A DNA stretch of 64,000 nt. Source: Flavobacteriia bacterium (GTDB lineage: Bacteria > Bacteroidota > Bacteroidia > Flavobacteriales_D > Crocinitomicaceae). Position 1 is the stretch's first letter; the number at the start of each line of letters is the position of its first letter. A program made the translations under genes and the position numbers. Shown piece after piece: positions 54,047 through 63,926 of the stretch. Where the stretch lies: positions 57,599 to 121,598 of the forward strand of contig CANHQP010000002.1 in NCBI GenBank assembly GCA_947462925.1. The letters run 5' to 3'. Under the pieces are notes generated by a model. The model did no database searches and was not told where the DNA came from. It was given only the letters and a program-made list of their open reading frames with translations.

Positions 54047-56722
54047 ATGAAAAAATTAATTTTTACATCAATCCTTTTTTTTCAATTGAATCTAACTTTT
54101 TCACAAGTTGTCATCAATGAAATTCTAGTAAACCCTGCAGGAGGATCGCTGGATCCAGCCTTTCAGTCTATGTATAATTCTGTGGCTACTTACGGTTCTG
54201 AATTTATTGAGATATACAATACTTCAAATTGTAATTCAGTTGATATTAGCTGCTGGACAATTGGTGGAATGGATGGTGGTACCAACGGAGGAGCATTTTC
54301 ATTTCCATCAGGAACCATTATCCCACCTTTGGGATTTATAACAATTGGTGGTCCAAATACTGCGAATATAACGTTCAATTTAAATCTTGCAGCAAATTCA
54401 GGACGATTATGGCGTTCAAATGCAACCCGTTGGCACCTACCAAATGGTGATGGGTGGCTTGCTTTATTTGATGCCACAGGAGCAGCTGTCGATGCAGTTT
54501 ATTGGACTTTTGCATCCAATGACCCAACCAAGTTAAACAATGATGCAACATTTACTTCTGGAGTTTTACAAAGAATTGCGGTATGCGGAGGAGGTGGATT
54601 GGCAACAGCATCAACAATCCCTGGAATTGAATACATTTCTCAAGCAACAAGCATAGGACAATCTTATGAGCGTACTACTGATGGTGGCTCGACATGGGCG
54701 CTTGCCCCGTCAACACCAAACAACTGTAATGGAAATTGCACTTCTTCAGCTTTTTCATTAAATGCAACCGTAGTGCAACCAACCTGTGGTGACGATAATG
54801 GCTCTATATCTTTTGCCCCATCTCCTTCTGGCAACTATTTTTATTCGTGGCCTTTCCCTTCGAATTCGACTGTAAATAGCGTGAGTAACTTAGCTCCTGG
54901 TTCATATAACATTATTGTAAATAGTACAAATGGCTGCCCCATTGATACAACAATTGTATTAACGGATATACCTTGTGGAAATGTGTGCGATCCCAATGGA
55001 AATTTAGTGATTTATTCAAATTACGATGGGGGTATTTTAACAATAAACGTGGACCAAAACATTCCCAATCTAAAGGTGGGAGTCTGCACCTACGAGCCCA
55101 TTCAAGTTAATTTCACCGGACCATTTGTAGGAAATATCACCCAAGTGATCTATGCGGGGATGAACTCAAACCAGAACAACAACAACTGCGGATTAGGAAA
55201 TTTCACTACCTCAATTACTGGAGTGCCTGTAGGAATTGTAACCATTAGTCCCCCAATGAATCCACCACAAGTGGGTTACACGCCTGCGCATGGGAATGGG
55301 TCCGGTCCTTGGGGAGGAGGAATGCTCGGCGTGTCTGGATTTTGCGATACTACAGTGAATGCCGGTGGAGGAAATACTCCTGATGAGGTTGTCTATTACT
55401 TTCTCAACGCGACCTCTGGAACGCTCCTGTATCACCAAACACAGTATGCTTGCTGGGTGAACGAAACGCTTTCCATTTCTGCTGGTGGAAACTGCTGTAT
55501 TCTTCCTCCTGGTACAAATCCTTGTCCTACAGTAACAGCTACTTCAAGTCAAATCAATGTTACTTGTAACGGTGGATCTGATGGTTCAGCAACGGTTGTG
55601 GCTTCAGGTGGGACAACGTTTACCTATGCCTGGTCGCCAAGTGGAGGAACAAACGCAACAGCTAGTGGTTTATCAGCTGGAAATTATGCATGTACCATTA
55701 CAAATCAATGTGGGAACGCCACAACACAAACATTTATAATTACTGAAACAGTATCATACCAATTGAACGCAACGGTTATACAGCCTACTTGTAACAATAA
55801 CAACGGATGTATTTATTTTGATCCATCTCCTGCTGGAACGTATTTTTACGATTGGCCTTTTCCTACAATAATGATTGTGGATAGTATTTGTGACCTTGCT
55901 CCAGGATCTTATGACATTACAATCAATAGTGCAAACGGCTGTCCGATTGATACTACAATTGTTTTGTTTGAATCTGCTTCTTTCAATGTGGTTGAAACAA
56001 TAGCGCCTGCAACTTGCGACGCGCTCGATGGGTCAATTTCTTTATCAACGTTAGGCGGTGCGGCACCATTTACTTACAATTGGTCACTTGGAGGAAATAC
56101 AACAAATATCCTCACAAATTTGGCCACTGGAAATTATTCTGTCGCTGTTACAGATCTGAATGGATGCACTGTCACTGAAAATTATTTGGTTACTCAGATT
56201 AATACGTTGGATTTTGATGTATTCCCAGCTTTTTCTACGATTATTCAGGGAGAATCTGTTCAATTAAATGCAACTGGTGCAGCATCTTATACTTGGAGTC
56301 CGGCATCAAGTTTGAATTGTAACGATTGCCCAAATCCAATTGCAGCGCCATCTGAAAATACAATTTATACGATTGTTGGGGAAAGTAGTGAGGGTTGTCT
56401 CGATACGACATACGCAACTGTAACAATTCAGGAAGATAATTTTCTTTATGTTCCAAATACATTCACACCAGATGGGGATGAATTCAATAATGTCTTCATT
56501 CCCTGTGTTAGTGATTCTTTTGACCCACAATCATACACGCTATTCATATTTAACCGATGGGGAGAATTAATATTTGAATCCAATGATATTAATATAGGAT
56601 GGAATGGAACTTACAATGGAAAATTGCAACAAGATGGAATTTATACGTGGAAAATTTTAGTCAAAGCAAAAGATATTGCTAACATTAAAGAATATCATGG
56701 TCATGTATTGTTGATGCGCTAA
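54047..56722 (+). CDS. Lamin-tail/SprB-repeat secreted protein, T9SS type B
   Basis: An 891-residue exoprotein, sixth in the array. The start at 54047 (MKKLIFTSILFFQLNLTFSQ) is chosen because the frame from 53969 lacks a signal at its head. Lamin-tail domain (about 20-210, INEILVNPAGGSLDP); SprB-like repeats (NATVVQPTCGDDNGSI, NVTCNGGSDGSATV, NATVIQPTCNNNNGCI); the approximately 170-residue domain shared with the first gene (about 315-484); type B domain (about 800-891). SprB repeats occur in gliding adhesins, so an adhesive role fits. It is 10 bases before the last gene. Confidence 0.88.
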   Translation: MKKLIFTSILFFQLNLTFSQVVINEILVNPAGGSLDPAFQSMYNSVATYGSEFIEIYNTSNCNSVDISCWTIGGMDGGTNGGAFSFPSGTIIPPLGFITIGGPNTANITFNLNLAANSGRLWRSNATRWHLPNGDGWLALFDATGAAVDAVYWTFASNDPTKLNNDATFTSGVLQRIAVCGGGGLATASTIPGIEYISQATSIGQSYERTTDGGSTWALAPSTPNNCNGNCTSSAFSLNATVVQPTCGDDNGSISFAPSPSGNYFYSWPFPSNSTVNSVSNLAPGSYNIIVNSTNGCPIDTTIVLTDIPCGNVCDPNGNLVIYSNYDGGILTINVDQNIPNLKVGVCTYEPIQVNFTGPFVGNITQVIYAGMNSNQNNNNCGLGNFTTSITGVPVGIVTISPPMNPPQVGYTPAHGNGSGPWGGGMLGVSGFCDTTVNAGGGNTPDEVVYYFLNATSGTLLYHQTQYACWVNETLSISAGGNCCILPPGTNPCPTVTATSSQINVTCNGGSDGSATVVASGGTTFTYAWSPSGGTNATASGLSAGNYACTITNQCGNATTQTFIITETVSYQLNATVIQPTCNNNNGCIYFDPSPAGTYFYDWPFPTIMIVDSICDLAPGSYDITINSANGCPIDTTIVLFESASFNVVETIAPATCDALDGSISLSTLGGAAPFTYNWSLGGNTTNILTNLATGNYSVAVTDLNGCTVTENYLVTQINTLDFDVFPAFSTIIQGESVQLNATGAASYTWSPASSLNCNDCPNPIAAPSENTIYTIVGESSEGCLDTTYATVTIQEDNFLYVPNTFTPDGDEFNNVFIPCVSDSFDPQSYTLFIFNRWGELIFESNDINIGWNGTYNGKLQQDGIYTWKILVKAKDIANIKEYHGHVLLMR

Positions 56723-56732
56723 GCTATGAAAT

Positions 56733-59700
56733 ATGAAGTTTCTATTTTATTTTGTCTTTTTAATAATAACCAGTGCTGTTAATAGCCAGCTACAAAACAA
56801 TAATTGGATTTTCGGCTATGGAGCCCGCGTAAATTTTTCCGGCCCAATCCCAATAGGCTCAAGCAATGCAGCCCAAGGATCTTTGCCAATATACACGGAA
56901 GATTTTCTTTATTATACCCCTCTAGTAACTCAAACGGACATTAAAAAGAAGGAAGAAAAAACTGGTTCGAAAGAGCAATTCAAAGACTATTTAAAATCCA
57001 AACCTACAAGATTTATAGAAAATAAAGGGCAAATTGTGGATGTAAACGCACGTCCTGTTCCGTTTGTTTTGTTCAAAGCAGAAGCTCCTGGAATGAACTT
57101 GTATATCACGGAAAAAGGACTGACCTACGTTTTTGTGAAGAACCTAAAGAAGGAAGGACAAAAGCAAGAAATCAATCCCGCAACATCATTTCATGAACAA
57201 CTAAAAACAGAAATGTCTTGGTTTAATGTTCATTTGGATGGCGCAACAATAAAACGCGAAAACATCATCAAAGAAGTGGAAAGCCAGGAGCATTTCAATT
57301 ATTTCTATGGCCATTGTCCACAAGGAATATACGAGGTGCATCAATATGATAAAGTCACGATTAGAGAGGTCTATCCAGGTATTGATTGGGTTTTCTATAA
57401 TAGCCAAAATGGCGGAATGAAATACGATTTCGTTGTACATCCTGGTGCTGATCCTTCACAAATAAATCTTCTATACGATGGGCAGAACCCGTTAACACTT
57501 TTAGATGATGGTAGCATCAGTATGCAAACTCCATTAGGCAGTCTAAACGAGGAAAAACCATTTACGTATGAACAGGAGGGCGACCGTGAAGTTGAAAGTA
57601 GTTACCAGCTTATAACAATTAGCAACAACAAAACGCTTCTGAAATTTAATCTTGCACGCTATGATTCATCGAAGCGTTTAATTATCGATCCACAATTATA
57701 CTGGTACACATTATATGGAGGTAACAATGTGGATGATTGTTTCTCTACGGATACCGATGAAGACGGAAATATATTCGTAACCGGGGGCACAACATCGGAT
57801 AATTTTCCACTACTAGATCCTGGTGGAACTGCTTATTTTTCGGACGACTACAGCACCCTTCCTTTCGCTTTAGATCTCAACGTGTTTGTGCTTAAATTTT
57901 CTGCATCTGGAAATCTTTTATGGGCAACTTACTATGGTGGTTTCGGCGAGGAGTCTGCTTATTCAATTGAAACAGATTTAAATGGGAATGTTTTTGTAAC
58001 GGGCTGGACTAAGTCTCAGGATTTTCCTATTCAAAGTGCAGGAACAGGCTCTTTTAATCAGCCAACATACGGAGGGGGATTTATGGATGCATTTATTCTA
58101 AAATTTCAAAACAATGGTTCGCGTCTTTGGGCCAGTTATTATGGCGGTTCAGGTCAGGATCAAGGATATGGCTTATCCACCGACTTGCAAGGAAATTTAT
58201 GGATCACTGGAAAAACAGATTCTCCTAATTTTCCTACACAAAACACCGGTACTTTTTTTCAAGGAACACATGCAGGAGAATCCGATGCATTCATCCTAAA
58301 ATTCGACAACCTTGGTGTTCGACAGTGGGCCACGTATTATGGCGGTACAGGGAGTGACGAAGGGCATTCCATTTCTAATGATGCTGATGGAAATGCATTT
58401 GTTTCAGGGGAAACCTTTTCAGATAATTTCAGCACGCAAAACAATGGAGGGTATTTTCAGTCAAATTACGGAGGAGCTGGAGACGCATTCGTTTTAAAAT
58501 TTGCAGACAATGGCTCAAGGCTTTGGGCCACGTATTATGGAGGCCTCGGATATGACACAGGAATTTCAATCTGCAATGACTCGCAGGATAATCTGTTTGT
58601 TTTGGGAAGTTCTGAGTCCACTGATTTCCCGATTCAGAACTCAGGCACTTTCTTTCAGGGAACATTCAATGGAGGTTTTTCTGATGCGTTCTTTTTGAAA
58701 TTCGATACTAATGGGGCGCGTTTGTGGGCAACCCTAATGGGAGGAGTTGAATCCGAAAATTTTGGTACGTTTGATAATTTAGGAGTTGATAAATGTGATC
58801 ATGTATATTTTGCATTTATTCATTTTACGTCTCCAATGACTGGAGCGGAAGCCTCGATTCCTAACAATAGCTTCCCTTATATTACCAACACGATAAACGC
58901 TCCTTTTTTTATTGCAAGTGCTACTTGTAGCTCGGAACCCATACTTGGCCGCTTATCGAACAACGGCGATTTGCAATGGTGCTCATACATGGGAGGATCG
59001 GGTGCTGAAAAGAGAACCTGTATCGATATAGACCAAAGTAATTCAATTGTTTTTTGTAGTAGTACAGGAAGTGATGCATGGTGTCCATTTCTTCCCTCCA
59101 CATATCCCTTAACAGATCCCGGATCTGGAGCATATTTCGATAATACTTTACAAACCGGGGGCGACTTTGCAGAATTAATAATTTCCAAATTACAAATGCC
59201 CCAGTTACAGACGAATACGAACAGTGTTCTTCCGATTACGTGCACCACTTGCGATGGATCGATCGCAATCAACGTAACATCAGGCGATGGAATATTTACG
59301 TATGACTGGAGTAATGGCGTAATTCAATCCAATGTGAGTGATACCATCAGCACGATTAGTAATGTGTGTTCTGGAAACTATACAGTAGTCGTAACAAACC
59401 AAAACTATTGCAACCTTTCTGATACCATTACAATAATTTTAGGGGCTCAATCAGGCGGACTTACAATTGATGCAACACCTGATATCTCGACCATCACTGA
59501 AGGTGATTCCGTTCAATTAATCGCAACAGGTGCTGTTTCTTACACTTGGAATCCATCATCAAGTTTAACTTGTTTTGATTGCCCAAATCCAATAGCTCAA
59601 CCATCTCAAAATACGATTTATATAGTAACTGGAACAGATACAGATGGATGTACTGGCAGTGATACCGTTGTTGTAAATATACTACAGTTGCCCCAGCCAA

Positions 59701-59957
59701 ATTTTGAATTCCCAAATGTTTTTACCCCAAATTCAGATGGAACTAATGATATTTTTGAAATTGAAAATTTACCAGAAAACACCGAAGTTCTAATTTTAAA
59801 CCGCTGGGGAATTGTTGTTTTCTCATCGGATAATTACCAAAACAATTGGGATGGTAAAGACAATTCGGGTAACACTCTAGTTGATGGGGTTTATACCTAT
59901 ACATTCTCAACCGTATTTGGCAAAAGGGGTCATGGGTTTGTACATTTAGTTAGGTGA
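56733..59957 (+). CDS. Chimeric SBBP-repeat secreted protein, T9SS type B
   Basis: A 1074-residue exoprotein, last in the array. After the signal peptide, residues 19-47 repeat the first 29 mature residues of the third gene. The sequence then switches to an ENKGQ-type domain (about 85-325, RFIENKGQIVDVNARPVPFV), SBBP beta-propeller repeats (about 325-700; repeated LWA(S/T)YYGG, DAFILKF, NVFVTG), SprB-like repeats (about 830-985, CTTCDGSIAINV) and a type B domain (about 990-1074). The shared head suggests fusion or recombination between neighbours. The tail shares 76 identical bases with the fourth gene. Confidence 0.9.
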   Translation: MKFLFYFVFLIITSAVNSQLQNNNWIFGYGARVNFSGPIPIGSSNAAQGSLPIYTEDFLYYTPLVTQTDIKKKEEKTGSKEQFKDYLKSKPTRFIENKGQIVDVNARPVPFVLFKAEAPGMNLYITEKGLTYVFVKNLKKEGQKQEINPATSFHEQLKTEMSWFNVHLDGATIKRENIIKEVESQEHFNYFYGHCPQGIYEVHQYDKVTIREVYPGIDWVFYNSQNGGMKYDFVVHPGADPSQINLLYDGQNPLTLLDDGSISMQTPLGSLNEEKPFTYEQEGDREVESSYQLITISNNKTLLKFNLARYDSSKRLIIDPQLYWYTLYGGNNVDDCFSTDTDEDGNIFVTGGTTSDNFPLLDPGGTAYFSDDYSTLPFALDLNVFVLKFSASGNLLWATYYGGFGEESAYSIETDLNGNVFVTGWTKSQDFPIQSAGTGSFNQPTYGGGFMDAFILKFQNNGSRLWASYYGGSGQDQGYGLSTDLQGNLWITGKTDSPNFPTQNTGTFFQGTHAGESDAFILKFDNLGVRQWATYYGGTGSDEGHSISNDADGNAFVSGETFSDNFSTQNNGGYFQSNYGGAGDAFVLKFADNGSRLWATYYGGLGYDTGISICNDSQDNLFVLGSSESTDFPIQNSGTFFQGTFNGGFSDAFFLKFDTNGARLWATLMGGVESENFGTFDNLGVDKCDHVYFAFIHFTSPMTGAEASIPNNSFPYITNTINAPFFIASATCSSEPILGRLSNNGDLQWCSYMGGSGAEKRTCIDIDQSNSIVFCSSTGSDAWCPFLPSTYPLTDPGSGAYFDNTLQTGGDFAELIISKLQMPQLQTNTNSVLPITCTTCDGSIAINVTSGDGIFTYDWSNGVIQSNVSDTISTISNVCSGNYTVVVTNQNYCNLSDTITIILGAQSGGLTIDATPDISTITEGDSVQLIATGAVSYTWNPSSSLTCFDCPNPIAQPSQNTIYIVTGTDTDGCTGSDTVVVNILQLPQPNFEFPNVFTPNSDGTNDIFEIENLPENTEVLILNRWGIVVFSSDNYQNNWDGKDNSGNTLVDGVYTYTFSTVFGKRGHGFVHLVR

Positions 59958-60051
59958 TTTTAAAGCTCATTCCACGACTTATTTATGACCGAATGTAACT
60001 TAATAAACGAATACCCACTGACAGCCTTTTTGCTTAATCCCTATTAAAATT

Positions 60052-60627
60052 ATGCAAGTTAAATTAGAAGAGATCATACAATCCATTTATTTATTACCTG
60101 AACAAGTATTGGAAGAAGTTTTAGGAAATTTTAAACATTTGGAATATCCCAAAAACCATTACTTACTTAAACCGGGTAAATCTTGCAAGCACATTTGGTT
60201 TATGACAAAGGGTGCTGTAAGATATTATTACACGAATGAACAAGGGAAAGAAATGAATACATGGTTTAGCATGGATAGACAAGTAATTGCAGACACTTCG
60301 AGTCTTGTAAAAAAGGAACCATCTGAAGAAAGCATTCAACTTTTGGAAGATAGTGAAATGTATGCCATTGAATATACTTCACTGCAAACCTTGATACAAA
60401 AACACCATGCATTTTCACTTTGGTATATTAAGTTGGTGGAGTTGTATTACATAGCACAAATTGAAGACAGACTTACCGATTTGCAATTCCTGGATGCAAA
60501 GCAACGTTACCAAAAATTGTTAAGCCTATATCCAGATATTACAAACCGAATTAGTCTTGGTAATATAGCGTCCTACCTAAACATTACTCAAGAAACACTC
60601 AGTAGGATCAGGGCAGGTAAAATCTAA
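60052..60627 (+). CDS. Crp/Fnr-family transcriptional regulator
   Basis: A 191-residue regulator with an N-terminal cyclic-nucleotide-binding-like domain (about 25-115) and a C-terminal helix-turn-helix (ISLGNIASYLNITQETLSRI). The recognition helix reads ETLSR, the E-x2-S-R signature that in FNR contacts TTGAT half-sites. No Fe-S cysteine cluster like that of E. coli FNR is present, so the effector is unknown. A perfect TTGAT-N4-ATCAA box lies six bases past its stop, upstream of the hydroxylase gene, its probable target. Confidence 0.9.
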   Translation: MQVKLEEIIQSIYLLPEQVLEEVLGNFKHLEYPKNHYLLKPGKSCKHIWFMTKGAVRYYYTNEQGKEMNTWFSMDRQVIADTSSLVKKEPSEESIQLLEDSEMYAIEYTSLQTLIQKHHAFSLWYIKLVELYYIAQIEDRLTDLQFLDAKQRYQKLLSLYPDITNRISLGNIASYLNITQETLSRIRAGKI

Positions 60628-60632
60628 CCATT

Positions 60633-60650
60633 TTTTGATTTACATCAAAA
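60633..60650. promoter_or_regulatory. FNR-like operator
   Basis: TTTTGAT-TTAC-ATCAAAA is a perfect inverted repeat containing the FNR consensus TTGAT-N4-ATCAA. It lies 65 bases before the hydroxylase ATG and just after the Crp/Fnr-type regulator gene, whose recognition helix has the matching ETLSR. Confidence 0.75.
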
Positions 60651-60714
60651 GTATTCATTAGTATACTTCTCAATTTTGCAGCGAAACTATTAAGCCCTAC
60701 AAAATTGAAGTAAT

Positions 60715-61329
60715 ATGAACGAAACTCCCTTTTTTGAAAACTTCATCGATGCATATATCGAACAGTTAAGTTGGTATTCAGCATTTGCTTTTCCTTTCTT
60801 TATCATTTTTTGGATAGTAGGCAAAAAGTATTTTAAAAAAATAAGAATTCAGGAAACTGAAAGAGCAAAGCTGCAGCATTTCAAACACGACCTTGGCTTT
60901 TCGGTAGTTACATTTTTTGTTTTCGCAATAATGGATGTTTTTATTCTTTACTTAGAAAGCAAAGGATACACTCAAGTCTATTTCGATATCAGCAAATATG
61001 GCTATTTGTGGTTAGGGCTTAGTTTTTTCATTGTACTTTTTCTAGATGATATGTTTTTCTATTGGAGTCACAGGGCTATGCACATGCCAAGGTTTTATAA
61101 AATTTTTCACAAGGTACATCACGAAAGTACCGACCCATCACCACTAACTGCTTTTGCTTTTCATCCCACGGAAGCTGTAGTTGAATACTTTATAGGCTTT
61201 GTTTTACCGTTTTTACTTCCACTGAATTTTGGAGTATTAATTACCTGGCAAATCTTCTCCATGCTAAACAATGTTTTAGGACATTTAGGTGGAAAAAACG
61301 GTCAAATTGACCACCCAATTCCAGACTAA
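60715..61329 (+). pseudogene. Fatty acid hydroxylase/sterol desaturase gene truncated by IS21
   Basis: A 204-codon frame encoding a membrane di-iron hydroxylase with helices near 18-38, 60-80 and 100-120. Two histidine boxes remain, HRAMH and HKVHHES. Native sequence stops after SMLNNVLGHLG (about 61289); the last 13 codons come from the IS21 left end. The third box (H-x2-HH), required to bind the iron pair, is lost, so it is almost surely inactive. It lies downstream of the FNR-like operator and was probably its regulated target. Confidence 0.85.
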
Positions 61330-61410
61330 ATTGACCACCCATTTCGGAGCAAACTGACCACCACTTTCCAGTTCAAATTGACCACCTAGTTTCGGTTCAA
61401 ATTGACCACC
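61307..61410 (+). repeat. Left-end transposase binding sites of IS21
   Basis: Five copies of TTGACCACC (the third is CTGACCACC) start at 61307, 61331, 61354, 61378 and 61402, spaced 24, 23, 24 and 24 bases, with TTCCAG or TTCGG between them. The last one abuts the IstA leader. Confidence 0.85.
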
Positions 61411-61467
61411 CAAAAACTACAATTTTTTTCATGTTTTTTAAACCATAATTTCGTTCAAAAACGAGTT

Positions 61468-63015
61468 ATGGCAAATAAAATAATAGACATGAGTAAAATT
61501 AGAAAAGTAATCAAATTATATTGTAATGGAAAGAGTAAACTATTTATAAGTAGTTATTTATCTCTTTCAAGAAATACCGTTAAGAAGTATATTTCGCTTT
61601 TTAAAGTCATGGATATTCCATTCTCTGAGATTAACAAAAAATCAGATGCTGAATTGGAAGCCATTTTTGTGCAAAAACCAATTGAAATACTCGATCCAAA
61701 GCTTCAAAAGGTGTATAATTTTTTTCCTCAAATGGAGCGAGAACTTAAGAAAGTTGGAGTTACAATTCAAATTATGTGGGAACAATATATCAAAGAAAAT
61801 CCCGATGGCTATCAAAGTTCACAATTTAGAGTCCATTACAAAAACTGGGGCAAGAAAGTGAACCCAGTGATGCACATGACCCACAAATCTGGTGACAAAA
61901 TGTATGTTGATTATGCTGGAAAAACCCTTTTTATTCGAGATAAATTAAGTGGAGAAAGCACAGAAGTTCAGTTTTTTGTAGCCATTCTTGGAGCTAGTCA
62001 ATATACTTATTGTGAGGCTACACCGAGTCAAAAAAAGGAAGATTTTGTTCAGTCAGTTGAAAATGCAATGCGTTTTTATGAGGGAGTTCCAGCCGCTATT
62101 GTACCAGATAATTTAAAATCAGCGGTGATTAAAAGTAGTCGTTTTGAACCTACAATCAATGAAACTTTAGCTGATTTAGCAGAGCATTATGAAACGACTA
62201 TTTTACCTGCTAGAGCTTATAAACCAAGAGATAAATCATTAGTTGAAGGAGCGGTAAAAATACTATATGGACGAATTTATGTTGGCTTAAAAGACCTTCA
62301 ATTTTATGATATAGAAGCTTTAAATGAAAAAATCTGGATCCTCCTTGAGCAACATAACACTAAAAAACTTACTGCACGCCCATATTCTCGTTTAGACTTG
62401 TTTTTAGAAGATGAGAAGTATAAACTTCGTGCTTTGCCTGTAGAACGCTTTGAAATCAAATATCAATCATTTGCTACAGTTATGCAGAACGGTCATGTGC
62501 AGCTCAGTGAGGATAAAAACTATTACAGTGTTCCTTTTCATTATTTAAAGAAAAAAGTAAAGATTTTGTACACTAAATTTAATGTTGAAATTTATTATAA
62601 GTTCAATAGAATCGCCACTCACGTAAGGAATCATAAGCCATATGTTTACACCACAAATCCAGAACATTTAGCAAGCTCACATCAATTTGTGTCTGACTGG
62701 AGTGCAACACGATTTATCGATTGGGCAACAAGTATCGACGCTTGTGTTGGAGAATATATCATTCAAATTATCGAGAGTAGAAACCATCCAGAACAAGCTT
62801 TTAAGAGTTGTTTAGGTATTTTGTCTTTTGAGAAAAAAGTTGGCAGGGAACGCTTAATAAACGCTTGCAAAAGAGCACTCGACTTTCAAACTTACAGCTT
62901 TAAAATTATTCAAAACATATTAGAAAACAACTTAGATAGAGCTGAAAGTGAGGATGAATTAGATCAAAATCTACCTGAACATTCGAACATTAGAGGGAAA
63001 AATTATTTTCAATAA
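61468..63015 (+). CDS. istA: IS21 transposase IstA
   Basis: A 515-residue transposase. The start at 61468 (MANKIIDMSKIRKVIKLY) is chosen since the frame before it opens inside the terminal repeats. An N-terminal helix-turn-helix (about 14-38, FISSYLSLSRNTVKKYI) binds the ends. The rve integrase core holds D148 (YVDYAG), D214 (VPDNLKSA) and E260 (LVEGAVK), a complete DDE set. A C-terminal DUF4-type beta barrel (about 330-400) follows. It appears intact. It is followed by istB after a 112-base gap. Confidence 0.96.
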   Translation: MANKIIDMSKIRKVIKLYCNGKSKLFISSYLSLSRNTVKKYISLFKVMDIPFSEINKKSDAELEAIFVQKPIEILDPKLQKVYNFFPQMERELKKVGVTIQIMWEQYIKENPDGYQSSQFRVHYKNWGKKVNPVMHMTHKSGDKMYVDYAGKTLFIRDKLSGESTEVQFFVAILGASQYTYCEATPSQKKEDFVQSVENAMRFYEGVPAAIVPDNLKSAVIKSSRFEPTINETLADLAEHYETTILPARAYKPRDKSLVEGAVKILYGRIYVGLKDLQFYDIEALNEKIWILLEQHNTKKLTARPYSRLDLFLEDEKYKLRALPVERFEIKYQSFATVMQNGHVQLSEDKNYYSVPFHYLKKKVKILYTKFNVEIYYKFNRIATHVRNHKPYVYTTNPEHLASSHQFVSDWSATRFIDWATSIDACVGEYIIQIIESRNHPEQAFKSCLGILSFEKKVGRERLINACKRALDFQTYSFKIIQNILENNLDRAESEDELDQNLPEHSNIRGKNYFQ

Positions 63016-63127
63016 GACCGCCAAAGGTAGCATCGAAGGTAAATAGCCAAGGCAGATGAAAAACACCTCGAAGAAGCCACCAAGTAAAACGTTAGTACAT
63101 TTTAAATCAATAAATAATAAATACATC

Positions 63128-63853
63128 ATGAACGAAACAACAGTATCAAAAATGAAGCAAATGAAGCTTTATGGAATGCATAACGCATTTAAAACCGCTA
63201 TTGAAAGCGGAAAAACAGACCATTACACCTTAGACCAATTTGTGTCTATGATCATCGATGCAGAATGGGATGAAAGGCACAATAGGCGAATAGAACGTAT
63301 AATCAAAAATGCACGTTTTCATTACAAATCAAATATCGAAAACATCAATTTTGATGAATCAAGAAACCTGGATAGAAATCTAATTTTAAGACTAGCTGAA
63401 TGCGATTTTGTTGAGAAAAATGAAAATGTCTTAATCACAGGAAGTACAGGTGTTGGTAAAAGTTTTCTGGGTACTGCATTAGGATATCAAGCTTGTATTC
63501 AGGGATATCGAGTTGGGTATTTTAACACATCAAAACTTTTTTCAAAACTAAAAATCGCAAAAGCAGATGGTTCTTACCTGAGAGAACTAGCAAAAATAGA
63601 GCGGTTCGAAGTTATAATTTTAGATGATTTTGGATTACAAGCACTCGATTCGCAGAACAGAATTACACTTTTAGAAATCATCGAAGACAAATACAACAAG
63701 GGTTCAATCATTGTTACGTCTCAAATACCAGTTGCAGGTTGGTATGATATTATTGGCGAAAAAACCATTGCAGATGCCATTTTAGACAGACTTATTCATC
63801 AAGCTCATAGAATAGTTTTACAAGGTGAATCAATGCGCAAGAAAAAAATATAA
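63128..63853 (+). CDS. istB: IS21 helper ATPase IstB
   Basis: A 241-residue AAA+ ATPase that assists IstA in target choice. The start at 63128 (MNETTVSKMKQMKLYGMHNA) begins the conserved N-terminal domain. Walker A is GSTGVGKS (105-112) and Walker B is ILDDFG (D166-D167). The C-terminal ADAILDRLIHQAHRI is the usual sensor region. The gene looks intact, so the element may still be mobile. Confidence 0.96.
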   Translation: MNETTVSKMKQMKLYGMHNAFKTAIESGKTDHYTLDQFVSMIIDAEWDERHNRRIERIIKNARFHYKSNIENINFDESRNLDRNLILRLAECDFVEKNENVLITGSTGVGKSFLGTALGYQACIQGYRVGYFNTSKLFSKLKIAKADGSYLRELAKIERFEVIILDDFGLQALDSQNRITLLEIIEDKYNKGSIIVTSQIPVAGWYDIIGEKTIADAILDRLIHQAHRIVLQGESMRKKKI

Positions 63854-63926
63854 AATCGGATAATTTTTTAATTAAATTTGAAAATAATTAAGACATGAAA
63901 AAAGTAGTTTTTGATGACAAATTTTA

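Noticed and set aside
57201..57440. Minus-strand frame inside the SBBP gene and other similar opposing frames
   Set aside because: They are shadows of genes with clear domains, with no plausible start context or family.
61307..61410. CRISPR-like short direct repeats with a regular period
   Set aside because: The repeat core is only about nine bases, the period is 24 bases, inverted copies flank istA/istB at the other end, and no cas genes are present. These are IS21 transposase sites.
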